A stretch of DNA of 64,000 bases from Gemmatimonadota bacterium. Its GTDB lineage: Bacteria; Gemmatimonadota; Gemmatimonadetes; Gemmatimonadales; GWC2-71-9. Positions 53,802 to 62,158 of the stretch are shown here, in pieces (position 1 is the first letter of the stretch; every line of letters starts with the position of its first letter). Made by a program: the position numbers and the translations under genes. The stretch covers positions 233,186 to 297,185 of the forward strand of contig PNAE01000004.1 in NCBI GenBank assembly GCA_003169895.1, in the 5' to 3' direction. The notes below the pieces were generated by a model. That model saw only the letters and a program-made list of their open reading frames with translations. It did not search any database and was not told the origin of the DNA.

Positions 53802-56515
53802 CCCAGGAGCTCCAGCTCGCCGAAGAGGGCGGGGTCCTGGCGGTCGCCGCGGAGGTACACCCAGCCTGGACCGCCGCTCCACACCAGCTGTCCGGTGCGG
53901 CGCTGGCGTCCCTCACGCATTTCGTTCACGATCAAGTCGAAGCTCAACCGCTCGTGCTGTCGCAGGGTCCCAAGCCGCGGGCAGGGGATTCTCACCGTGA
54001 TGCAGTAGCCACGCGACGTCTGCCGCCACGCGCCGCTGACGCCGTCTCCGGGTGCCGCCTCACCGATCGAGCGGCTCAGCAGGCTGCCGTCCGGGGCGGG
54101 CCTGATCAGCCAGCCTCGGACCCGCCGATCTGCGTCGCGGTGGTACACCTGAATGCCATCGGCGTTGATGTCATCCGGTTCGTTATCGAGCGCCAGCGGT
54201 GGCGCGTCCGCCGGTCGCAGGACGAGCCCTGGCTTGGTGACGTCGACGGCAAGATACAGGTCCTCATCGGACCAGTTGACGTAGGCCGTGGCGGAGAAAT
54301 CGTCAGTGCCGGAGTATGGCGTCTCGCTGCGGAAGTACTGAAACTCCTCCTGCAGCGTCAACGGCAGCGACCGGTTGAATCCCCGGAGTGATCCGTCGAG
54401 CGCCGGAGCCGGATCGATCCAAGCCGCTTGTCCGCGCGTGACCGGTGGCCGGTCCATGACGAAGGTTGCGGCGCGCAGCGGAGATGGGCGCACGCCGGCG
54501 AGCACGACGCGCTCCGTACCGTGACCGATCGTCGCCTCCGCTCCGCTGAGTTGAACCGTCGTGCAGATATCGCCCTCGCGCACGCGCACCAGCGTCCCCT
54601 CACACTCGGTCGCGGTGACCGCACCGGCGAGGTCAAGTACGGTCGCGACGAACGCGGTGTTTCCGCGGGATCGCCACACGTAGAACTGCCGTGTCTCGCG
54701 GGATCCTGGCAGTCCGGGACCGTGCGCGCGGAGCAGGTCGCCATCCCCGGCGAACCAGGCGCGCAGTGCTTGGCCCTCCGCCGCAGCCGCGACGCACGGT
54801 GCGGTGCCGTGGACCGGAATGAATCGTTCTACGCCGCTCACGAAGTCACTCGCTATCGTATCCGGCTGCCAGGCGCCGTCGCCCAGGACCAACGTTTCAC
54901 CAGCCAGATGCCACGGCAGGTCGAGCTGGCGTGCGCCGTCGCCTTCGAAGTGCACCACGTCGACAATCCACCGCGCGCCGGCGACGACCGTGCGCCGCAC
55001 ATCGTGCCACACGCCGGCGCTCCACGCCCACTCGCCGCTGACGGCGAAAGCGACGCAGCGCGCGACATCACCGGCGGGCTGATCGAGTCCATCGAGCATG
55101 GGAGCGTTGTGCGCCAGCGTCGAGCGGTACCAGAAGAGATCGCGGGATACGTAGGAACCGGTGCCAGGGTCCGGCAGCCAGTGCACGCCGCCGGCGTGGA
55201 GCGTGAGATGCAGTCGATCGGGATGACCATGACCGCCGCCGCCGCCGGCGCACTCGAGACTTGCGTAACGATCACGGCGGCGCATGACTGCCAGCCCCTG
55301 CTGCTCCATCAGCCGGCTCCGCCCCGACCATGCGGCAGGCTGCGCCGGAAGCGCAGGCGCCATGGTCAGCAACGCCCACCATGACAGATCCGCCCGGCTG
55401 CGCCGCACCGGCTGTGGCTCGGCGGCCTCGTGCAGGTATGCGTCGTAGGTCAGCTCAGTCCGCGCCGGCACCTGGTAGAGGGCGCGAAGCCATGGTGCCA
55501 GCTCAGCCGGTGCGCGCGACCCGAGGGCCGCGTATCCGGATTCCCAGCATTCGAGGTACGCCGGATGGGCCAGCGATATGCCGTAGCGGGCATCCTTGCG
55601 CGCGGGGAAGGTGAAATCCGGCAGCGACGTGTCGGCGGGTGCCATCAGCGCCTGACCGAGATGCGCGGCGACCTCGGTGGCGTCCAGTAGCTCCGCGCCG
55701 GCTGTCCCCGCCCATTGCAGACCGATGAGAAGGCCTCGCAGCGCGAACAGGTGGTAGTTCTCGCCTTCCCACCACATGCCATCGCTGCCGAAGCCATCGG
55801 CAAGGTGCCCGACCAGGCCGGTCCGGCTTTCGATCGCCGTCACCGCGAGATCCTCGTCGCCGAACCACGTGGCGATGGCGGTGAGTGCCGCGGCATTCCA
55901 CGTCTGGCGATTCGACAAGCCCTCGTTGAATTCCGCGATGATGGTGGCCGCCTCATCCGCGATGGCGTCAATTCGACCGATGTCGTTGTCGTCGAGCACA
56001 TTCATCTCTCGCAGGATGAATGCGGCCGCGAGATAATCGAGTAACCACATCGACTCGAGGTAGGTCGAGAAGAAGAGATGCGATGGCCCGAGCACATTGT
56101 CACTGTTCGGAAGCTCGAAATACAGGTCGTAGTAGGCCGTCAACAGGTCACGCGCGCGTTCAGCGGCGGCGGGATCGTGGGTGAGCGCGTGCACCGTGGC
56201 GAGATGCGCCGCGCGCTCCGCCACCCACAGATGCTGCGCTCGAGCCCAATGCCGGCCGTGTCGCTCGCCGGAAAAGCTCCGCCCGCAGCTCGGGCAGCGG
56301 TGGGCGTCGGGACTCCAGGGATCGAAGACGAGTTGTGAGGGATCGTCGGGGCATACGCCACCGTCACGCGACAGCAGCGCCTTGACCCGCGGCACGACCG
56401 GCGTGCGCACGAGGACCGGCTGAGCCCGGGCGACCAGGCGATCGCGCAGCAGGGTCAAGTCCGGCGATTCGTCGATCTCGGCACGGCGTGCGGTCAGGGC
56501 GTCGAAAGTCAGCAT
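53798..56515 (-). CDS. heparinase II/III-family protein with CBM9-like C-terminus, no signal peptide
   Basis: The 905-residue protein has a helical toroid (about 80-380; NRQTWNAAAL) and a beta-sandwich with GGGGGHGHPDRLHLTLHAGG and the TLAHN segment typical of heparinase II/III and alginate lyases. The C-terminal region (about 720-900; SATAYVNWSDEDLYLAVDV) resembles carbohydrate-binding CBM9-like domains. CPSCGRSF near residues 74-81 adds a Cys pair of unknown role. No signal peptide is visible, so it probably acts on imported oligosaccharides. A TAACAT hexamer 6 bases before the ATG suggests a leaderless transcript. First gene of the operon. Confidence 0.85.
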   Translation of the reverse strand: MLTFDALTARRAEIDESPDLTLLRDRLVARAQPVLVRTPVVPRVKALLSRDGGVCPDDPSQLVFDPWSPDAHRCPSCGRSFSGERHGRHWARAQHLWVAERAAHLATVHALTHDPAAAERARDLLTAYYDLYFELPNSDNVLGPSHLFFSTYLESMWLLDYLAAAFILREMNVLDDNDIGRIDAIADEAATIIAEFNEGLSNRQTWNAAALTAIATWFGDEDLAVTAIESRTGLVGHLADGFGSDGMWWEGENYHLFALRGLLIGLQWAGTAGAELLDATEVAAHLGQALMAPADTSLPDFTFPARKDARYGISLAHPAYLECWESGYAALGSRAPAELAPWLRALYQVPARTELTYDAYLHEAAEPQPVRRSRADLSWWALLTMAPALPAQPAAWSGRSRLMEQQGLAVMRRRDRYASLECAGGGGGHGHPDRLHLTLHAGGVHWLPDPGTGSYVSRDLFWYRSTLAHNAPMLDGLDQPAGDVARCVAFAVSGEWAWSAGVWHDVRRTVVAGARWIVDVVHFEGDGARQLDLPWHLAGETLVLGDGAWQPDTIASDFVSGVERFIPVHGTAPCVAAAAEGQALRAWFAGDGDLLRAHGPGLPGSRETRQFYVWRSRGNTAFVATVLDLAGAVTATECEGTLVRVREGDICTTVQLSGAEATIGHGTERVVLAGVRPSPLRAATFVMDRPPVTRGQAAWIDPAPALDGSLRGFNRSLPLTLQEEFQYFRSETPYSGTDDFSATAYVNWSDEDLYLAVDVTKPGLVLRPADAPPLALDNEPDDINADGIQVYHRDADRRVRGWLIRPAPDGSLLSRSIGEAAPGDGVSGAWRQTSRGYCITVRIPCPRLGTLRQHERLSFDLIVNEMREGRQRRTGQLVWSGGPGWVYLRGDRQDPALFGELELLG

Positions 56516-56521
56516 CGGGGA

Positions 56522-56527
56522 ATGTTA
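56522..56527 (-). promoter_or_regulatory. -10 hexamer TAACAT of the heparinase operon
   Basis: On the minus strand TAACAT is followed by six bases and the ATG at 56515, with no Shine-Dalgarno sequence between. CTGCCT 17 bases further upstream is a poor -35. It would give a leaderless transcript for the four-gene operon down to 51080. Confidence 0.45.
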
Positions 56528-56624
56528 GGCGGGTTCGTGGCGCGAGGCAGCGGGCGGCCTGCAATTGCACACCGGGGTGCCCCCGACGGCACGACTGGCG
56601 AATCGCCCTGGACGCGGGGGACTG

Positions 56625-57626
56625 TCAATCCTGGCCAAGCCCGCGAAGATCCCAGCGTACCGGGAGCACCTGCGTCCCGGACTGTCGCGCGGCGACAATC
56701 GCCGCAGTGACGTCGCCCGGCACCAGAAAGAACATCGAGCCGCCCGCACCGGCGCCGGCGGCCTTCCAGCCGAGCGCCCCGGCGTCGAGCATGGCGGCCT
56801 CGAGCCGGCGCATCTCGTCGGTACACATGGAACGGTCGAGCCGCTGCTGTTCGTGCCAGTTGGCGGTGAGCAGGCGCGCCACGCGGGCGGTGTCGGCCGC
56901 ACCCAGCGCCAGCGCCATCTCTTCGGCAAGGTCGGCCATCGCGTGCAGTGCGCCGACGATTGCCGGGTCCCGCTTCGAGTACGCCGTCATGACCCTGGAG
57001 ATCGTGTCGCCGGAGAACCGTGACTTGCCGGTGTAACACAGCACGATGTGTCGAGCGAGGTCGTCGGCAAAGCCGGGATTGATCTTAAGTGGGTGCGCGG
57101 TCGTGTTCCCCTTGGCGAACCGCAATTGCTGGAACCCGCCATTCGCCGCCGCATACTGGTCCTGCTTGCCACCGGGCACACCGGCGTCGACGGTTTCAAG
57201 GCGCCAGGCTTCTTCGGCGACCTCCCCGCGCGAGCGGTCGTGCCCCTGCGCGACGCCCAAGGCGTGCACCAGTGCGACGCCGAGGGCGCCCGAGCTGCCC
57301 AACCCGGATCCCGGTGGCGCCTGAGCTGCAGTTCGGATACTGCACGGACCGATTCCCGAGGTGCGCACCGCGGCCTTGAGTATCCCGAGGCGCCCGTCGG
57401 CTCGGAATGCCGCCGCGGTGGGCGCGTCGGCGCGTTCGTCGAGGTCCTCCGACCACAACTCGTAGCGCTGCTGTTCGAGCCGCAGCTCGACGCGGGTGCG
57501 CAGCGCGATGGCCGCGTTGACGACTACGCCGCGAGCCTCGACCGCGAAGGGCGCCACATCGGTCCAGCCGCCGGCGAAATCGAGCCGCACCGGAGCGGAG
57601 GTGCGCACGGTCGTCGGTCGGGTCAT
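56625..57626 (-). CDS. GHMP-family sugar kinase
   Basis: Kinase of 333 residues with the GHMP ATP loop PPGSGLGSSGAL near residues 104-115, N-terminal APVRLDFAGGWTD and a C-terminal AGAGAGGSMFFL substrate loop. Closest relatives by motif are D-glycero-D-manno-heptose 7-phosphate and L-fucose kinases. It phosphorylates a sugar at C1 or a hydroxyl. ATG 57626 lies two bases after the binding-protein stop; the ATG at 57647 would overlap it by 19 bases. In this cluster it may trap an imported sugar. Confidence 0.88.
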   Translation of the reverse strand: MTRPTTVRTSAPVRLDFAGGWTDVAPFAVEARGVVVNAAIALRTRVELRLEQQRYELWSEDLDERADAPTAAAFRADGRLGILKAAVRTSGIGPCSIRTAAQAPPGSGLGSSGALGVALVHALGVAQGHDRSRGEVAEEAWRLETVDAGVPGGKQDQYAAANGGFQQLRFAKGNTTAHPLKINPGFADDLARHIVLCYTGKSRFSGDTISRVMTAYSKRDPAIVGALHAMADLAEEMALALGAADTARVARLLTANWHEQQRLDRSMCTDEMRRLEAAMLDAGALGWKAAGAGAGGSMFFLVPGDVTAAIVAARQSGTQVLPVRWDLRGLGQD

Positions 57627-57628
57627 GG

Positions 57629-59053
57629 TCACCGTGCGATGTGCCATTCATGCAGCGTCGCGAGTTCGCCGCGGAGGTCCATGTGCACGCCAAGGACCCG
57701 GCGATTCATCCCCTGGACACCGCGCGCGTGATAAAGGAACGCCGCCGGAACGGAATCGGCAAACAACTGCAACATCGAGTCGCGATCCTCGGAGTGCGCT
57801 ACGCCGGCGGTGTTGAGCAGCGGCGCCAATTGCCCCAGACCGAAATCGCCGGAAATCCCCATCACGGCCGCATCGAAGTCGTGAGCAGGTCCCTGCACCC
57901 GGCTGAGAAACGTAGAGAGTTCGAGCTGGCGGATCTCCAGTCGAACGCCGACCGCAGCGAGCTGGCTCTGCAGCATCTGCTCCAGTGCCGCTTCGCCGCT
58001 TCCCACGGTGAGCAACTCGAACCGTGGCGCGTCTCGACGAAGCATCGACCCGGCCGTTGCCACGTCCGGCCCGACGGCGGGAGTGTCGGCACCTGCCGCT
58101 GCGCTCGGACCGTACGCAGCCGTGCCGAAACCGAACAGGTATCCGTTTACGATCGCCGGTCGGTCGATCGCGAGCGAGATGGCCCGCCGCACCCGCACGT
58201 CCGTGAACGGGGGGCGGCGGGTGTTGAACACGAGCGCGTACGTGAGGAGCAACGGATATTCCACCACCATCAGCCGCGGGTCCCGCCGGACAAACGTCGC
58301 GTGCGCCGGCTGGATGCCGGCAAAATCGATTTCGCCGGACGTCAGCGCGGCGAGCTTCGTCGTCGGCTCATCGACGACCGCGATCACGAGCCGATCGAAT
58401 CGCACCGGCCCACCAAGCGAGGCAGGGAAGTCCCGGTTCGCCGCGAAGACCCACCGGCGGTTCGGTGTATGGGAAATGAACCTGAACGGACCGTTCCCCA
58501 CCGGGGCCTGGTTCCACGCGGCGCTACGCAGCTGGGCATGCGGTACCCCGCCGAGCACATGCGCCGGGAGGATCGCGAGGTCGGTGAGAACGTCCGGAAC
58601 GCCATGTGGTGGTGTCCGAAACGCGATGCCGAGCGTGGAATCGTCCGCTGCCGTGGCGGCAACGACATCGGCAAGGTCATTTGCCCTCGGATAGCCGGTC
58701 GCCGGGTCTCGCGCCGCGTCCAGCGTCCAGGCTGCGTCATGTGCTGTTGTCGGGACGCCATCGTGCCAGCGGACTGCGGTGCTGAGGTGGAGCGTCAGCG
58801 TGAGCGAATCGGCCGACCACTCCCAGTTGCGCGCGAGGTACGGCCGGACGACGAGCGCCGAGTCGTACCGGACCAGCGTGGTCAGCAGGACGTACCGTTG
58901 CACCTGCCGCGCCAACGGATGCGTGGTGAGGAGCGGGTTGATGCTCTGCAGGTCGGCGCCTGACGCGAAGATGATGGTCTCGCCGCGCCGGGTCGCGTAC
59001 CCGGCGCAGGCGAGGGTGAGGCTGATCAGGAACAACGACAGGCAGCGTGGCAC
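57629..59053 (-). CDS. ABC transporter substrate-binding protein (family 5)
   Basis: Periplasmic lipoprotein-type receptor of 474 residues, family SBP_bac_5 (peptide, nickel, or oligosaccharide importers). From GTG 59053 the signal reads VPRCLSLFLISLTLACAGYA. Core features: DLQSINPLL, LARNWEWSADSLTLTLHLS, VRRAISLAIDRPAIVNGYLFG and DFDAAVMGISGD. The permeases lie divergently at 59075 on the other strand, an unusual split. No ATPase gene is in the cluster. The substrate may be an oligosaccharide, given neighbouring genes, but family 5 usually binds peptides. Confidence 0.88.
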   Translation of the reverse strand: MPRCLSLFLISLTLACAGYATRRGETIIFASGADLQSINPLLTTHPLARQVQRYVLLTTLVRYDSALVVRPYLARNWEWSADSLTLTLHLSTAVRWHDGVPTTAHDAAWTLDAARDPATGYPRANDLADVVAATAADDSTLGIAFRTPPHGVPDVLTDLAILPAHVLGGVPHAQLRSAAWNQAPVGNGPFRFISHTPNRRWVFAANRDFPASLGGPVRFDRLVIAVVDEPTTKLAALTSGEIDFAGIQPAHATFVRRDPRLMVVEYPLLLTYALVFNTRRPPFTDVRVRRAISLAIDRPAIVNGYLFGFGTAAYGPSAAAGADTPAVGPDVATAGSMLRRDAPRFELLTVGSGEAALEQMLQSQLAAVGVRLEIRQLELSTFLSRVQGPAHDFDAAVMGISGDFGLGQLAPLLNTAGVAHSEDRDSMLQLFADSVPAAFLYHARGVQGMNRRVLGVHMDLRGELATLHEWHIAR

Positions 59054-59058
59054 ACTCA

Positions 59059-59068
59059 AGTCTACATT
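59059..59068. promoter_or_regulatory. overlapping divergent -10 hexamers
   Basis: TACATT (59063-59068, plus) lies 6 bases before the permease ATG at 59075, and TAGACT (59059-59064, minus strand) lies 5 bases before the binding-protein GTG at 59053. The two hexamers share bases 59063-59064. Both genes would be leaderless, and RNA polymerase could not occupy both promoters at once. Confidence 0.5.
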
Positions 59069-59074
59069 CGTCGC

Positions 59075-60052
59075 ATGCCCAGGGGCGTCGTCCTCGGTCT
59101 GGTCCGTGCCTTCGCCGTCGTCTTCGGCGTGGTGACGCTCACGTTCATTCTGGTGCATATCGCGCCCGGGGATCCGGTGCAGCGCCTGCTCGGCCCCGCC
59201 GCCACGACCGAGCAGGTCACGGCGGCACGCCACGCGATCGGCCTCGATCGACCTTTCAGCGTGCAGTACGGTATCTGGCTCACTCACGCGCTGTCCGGCG
59301 ATTTCGGCACGAGCATCGCCACCGGGCGCGACGTCAGGTCGCTTCTTGCCACGGCATGGCCGGCGACGGCGCTCCTCGTGATCCTCTCGCTCGGGCTTAC
59401 CTACGTGCTTGGCATTGCCATCGGGACGTATCAGGCCAACACGCACAGCCGGATCGCCGACGGTTCCGTGACCATCGTCACCGTGGCGCTCAATGCCATG
59501 CCAGGATACTGGCTGGGTCTGGTGTTGATCATGGTGTTCACCTACCGCCTCCGCATGCTGCCGGCGTTTGGTGCGAGCGGCCTGGACGCCGACTTCCTCG
59601 GTTGGCCGGCACAGACGGTGGACCGATTGCGGCATCTCGTCTTGCCGCTGATGACGCTGACCTTGATCGGCGTCGGTGGAACCGCGCGCTTCGTGCGAGC
59701 GGCGATGCGCGAGGTCCGCGATGCGCCATTCCTGGTGGTGGCACGTGCGAAGGGTGTTGGGCGTGGGCGCACGGTTGTTCGTCACCAGTTACGCAACGCG
59801 TTGATCCCGGTAGTCACCCTGCTGGGCCTGTCGTTGCCGGCACTATTCTCCGGCACCGTGTTTGTCGAGGCGATCTTTGCGTGGCCCGGTGTGGGGCAGC
59901 TCATGGTTCAGGGTGTCCAGGCGCGAGATTACCCGGTGGTGATGGCGGCGGCGACCGTGACGTCGGTGCTGGTCGTGCTCGGCAACATCCTCGCCGACTT
60001 GCTGGTCGGCATCGTGGACCCCCGTGCCCGGCGGGTGCATGAACCGGCTTGA
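59075..60052 (+). CDS. ABC permease, DppB/OppB type
   Basis: Inner-membrane subunit of 325 residues with six spans. Family motifs: VVTLTFILVHIAPGDPVQRLL at the N-terminus, the EAA loop (FVRAAMREVRDAPFLVVARAKGVGRGRTVVRHQLRNALIP) and the GTVFVEAIFAWPGVGQLM segment. All are typical of DppB. It overlaps the second permease by 14 bases. With the binding protein at 57629 it forms a Dpp/Opp-type importer; no ATPase subunit is encoded nearby. Confidence 0.92.
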   Translation: MPRGVVLGLVRAFAVVFGVVTLTFILVHIAPGDPVQRLLGPAATTEQVTAARHAIGLDRPFSVQYGIWLTHALSGDFGTSIATGRDVRSLLATAWPATALLVILSLGLTYVLGIAIGTYQANTHSRIADGSVTIVTVALNAMPGYWLGLVLIMVFTYRLRMLPAFGASGLDADFLGWPAQTVDRLRHLVLPLMTLTLIGVGGTARFVRAAMREVRDAPFLVVARAKGVGRGRTVVRHQLRNALIPVVTLLGLSLPALFSGTVFVEAIFAWPGVGQLMVQGVQARDYPVVMAAATVTSVLVVLGNILADLLVGIVDPRARRVHEPA

Positions 60053-60860
60053 CTATCGCGCCCGAACCGGCGCACTGGTGCTCGGGATCATCGCTACACT
60101 CGCGTTGCTTGCGCCACTGGTCACACCGGCAGCCGGTGCGCACGACATCGTGTTGACCCGGTTTCTGTCGCCCTTGACGCGCGACGGGTACGGGACCTTC
60201 CACCTGCTTGGCACCGATCGGTTGGGCCGAGACGTATGGGCGCGGCTGCTGTACGGGTCGCGCATTTCGCTGAGCGTCGGCGTGCTGACGATGGCGCTGT
60301 CGCTCATCACTGGCACCATCGTTGGCGCCAGCGCCGCCTTTGCGCCGCGTGGCATGTCGGCCGTCCTGCTCGGCATCACGGATTTTGCACTCGGCGTACC
60401 TCGCGTCATGCTGCTGCTGCTCCTCGCCGCCCTGTGGCAGCCGAGCGCGGTGCAGGTGGTCATTGTGCTCGGCGTGACCGGTTGGATGCCGATCGCGCGC
60501 CTGGTCTACGCCGAAGCCCGCGCCCAACTTGGGCGGCCGTACGTCGATAGCGCGTCCGCGCTCGGCGCGGGGCCGGTGCGAATCCTTCTGCGGCACATCC
60601 TGCCGCATGCGGCTCCGCCGGTCCTGGCGGCCGTCACACTCGGCATCGGCAACGCCATCACGCTCGAGGCAGGGCTATCGTTTCTCGGACTGGGCGTCCA
60701 GCCACCGGCCGCCTCGTGGGGATCGCTGATTGCATCCGGTCGTGACACCGTGGTGAACGCGCCGTGGGTGGGGCTTGCGCCAGGGGTCGCGCTGGTCTGC
60801 GTGGTGGTCAGCTGCACGTTGATTTCGGACGGAATGCAGGACCGGCGGTTGACCCGCTGA
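60039..60860 (+). CDS. ABC permease, DppC/OppC type
   Basis: Second permease of 273 residues; ATG 60039 overlaps the DppB end. Motifs: FHLLGTDRLGRDVWARLLYGSRISL, the EAA loop (YVDSASALGAGPVRILLRHILPHAAPP) and SFLGLGVQPPAASWGSLI. The N-terminal OppC_N segment is short. It should pair with the DppB-type subunit. Its stop is followed by 156 bases and then pilT. Confidence 0.92.
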   Translation: MNRLDYRARTGALVLGIIATLALLAPLVTPAAGAHDIVLTRFLSPLTRDGYGTFHLLGTDRLGRDVWARLLYGSRISLSVGVLTMALSLITGTIVGASAAFAPRGMSAVLLGITDFALGVPRVMLLLLLAALWQPSAVQVVIVLGVTGWMPIARLVYAEARAQLGRPYVDSASALGAGPVRILLRHILPHAAPPVLAAVTLGIGNAITLEAGLSFLGLGVQPPAASWGSLIASGRDTVVNAPWVGLAPGVALVCVVVSCTLISDGMQDRRLTR

Positions 60861-60935
60861 CACCCGTCGGTGGTTACCCTGGCGGTCTCACGTCATCCAT
60901 CACGCACGTTGCGCGTGCGCCGGGCCGGGCAAGGT

Positions 60936-60963
60936 CTGTCAACCGTGCCGGGGTCGCTATCTT
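60936..60963 (+). promoter_or_regulatory. possible promoter before pilT
   Basis: CTGTCA (60936-60941) and TATCTT (60958-60963) are 16 bases apart, which would place the transcript start near 60970 with a leader of about 47 bases. Similar TATCTT hexamers occur before the bactofilin and cupin genes. Weak evidence. Confidence 0.3.
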
Positions 60964-61016
60964 TGTGAGTCCGTTGGCACGATGGCTCACGCGGGGCAGC
61001 GACGGCGGTCCGGAAC

Positions 61017-62111
61017 ATGATTGACGCGTTCAACGCGGTGCTCAAGCAGGCCGTCCAGGCCAAGGCCTCGGACGTGCACATCAGCGCGGGCGGTCCGTTC
61101 CGGATCCGCAACCGCGGCGACGTGCGGCCAGTCGAAGGCTCTCCGACGCTGGGGCCCATGGACACGGCCGCAATCGCCGCCGAAATCGTCGTGAGCGCGA
61201 GGAAGGCGGCACCCGACTCGGTGCAGGACTACCTGCGGCGACTGACGGAGCTGGACTGTTCGTACTCGCTGGCCGGCGTCGGCCGGTTTCGCGTCAACAT
61301 TTGCAGCCAGCGGGGTTCGTTTTCGATCGTACTTCGGAGCATCGCGGATGTCATCCCGACCTTCGAACAACTCGGGTTGCCGCCGGTCCTGGCCGACATC
61401 GCATCCGAGGATCGGGGGCTTGTGCTCGTCAGCGGTACCACCGGAAGCGGCAAGACGACGACCCTCGCAGCGATGGTGGGTTACGTGAACCGGCTGCGCT
61501 CCAAGAAGATCATCACGATCGAGGATCCGATCGAGTACTTGCACCGTGACGAAGAGTCCAATGTCATCCAACGGGAGGTGGGCAGCGACACCGATAGCTT
61601 CGATTCGGCGCTCCGGGCGGCACTTCGACAGGACCCTGACATCATCATGATCGGCGAGATGCGTGACCGGGTGACCATTGATATTGCGCTGAAGGCGGCC
61701 GAGACGGGGCACCTCGTGTTCAGCACCGTGCATACCACGGACGCGCCGCGGACCATCGCGCGCCTGATTGGCGTGTTTGATTCTGCGGAGCAGCCCGTGG
61801 TCCGTCAGCGATTGTCCGAGTCCCTCAGGGCCGTCGTGTCGCAGCGACTGCTGCCGCGGGCCGATGGCACAGGGCGAATCGTCGCCGCCGAGATCATGCG
61901 CCATACCGCGACGATCGAGGAGTGCATCGCCGATCCGGAAAAGACCGCGGACATCACGGACTTGATCGCCGACGGTCGCACGCAGTACGGCATGCAGACG
62001 TTCGACCAGCACCTCACCGCACTGTACACCGAGCGGCTCATTTCGTTGGATGTCGCCAAGTCGGGTGCCACGAGCCCGGACGACTTCGAACGCAATCTGC
62101 AGTTCCAATAG
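61017..62111 (+). CDS. pilT: type IV pilus retraction ATPase PilT
   Basis: Hexameric cytoplasmic ATPase of 364 residues that depolymerises type IV pili for twitching. N-terminal PAS-like domain (ASDVHISAGGPFRIRNRGD), Walker A GTTGSGKTT at 140-148, Asp box (TIEDPIEYLH), Walker B (DIIMIGEMRD) and His box (AETGHLVFSTVHT) are all present. Length and motifs fit PilT rather than PilB or GspE. No other pilus genes are in the window. No Shine-Dalgarno sequence is evident before the ATG. Confidence 0.93.
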   Translation: MIDAFNAVLKQAVQAKASDVHISAGGPFRIRNRGDVRPVEGSPTLGPMDTAAIAAEIVVSARKAAPDSVQDYLRRLTELDCSYSLAGVGRFRVNICSQRGSFSIVLRSIADVIPTFEQLGLPPVLADIASEDRGLVLVSGTTGSGKTTTLAAMVGYVNRLRSKKIITIEDPIEYLHRDEESNVIQREVGSDTDSFDSALRAALRQDPDIIMIGEMRDRVTIDIALKAAETGHLVFSTVHTTDAPRTIARLIGVFDSAEQPVVRQRLSESLRAVVSQRLLPRADGTGRIVAAEIMRHTATIEECIADPEKTADITDLIADGRTQYGMQTFDQHLTALYTERLISLDVAKSGATSPDDFERNLQFQ

Positions 62112-62158
62112 CAGGGCTCGCGGTTCCTGCCGTGCCTGTCCCCGTGTCCTGGCATGCC

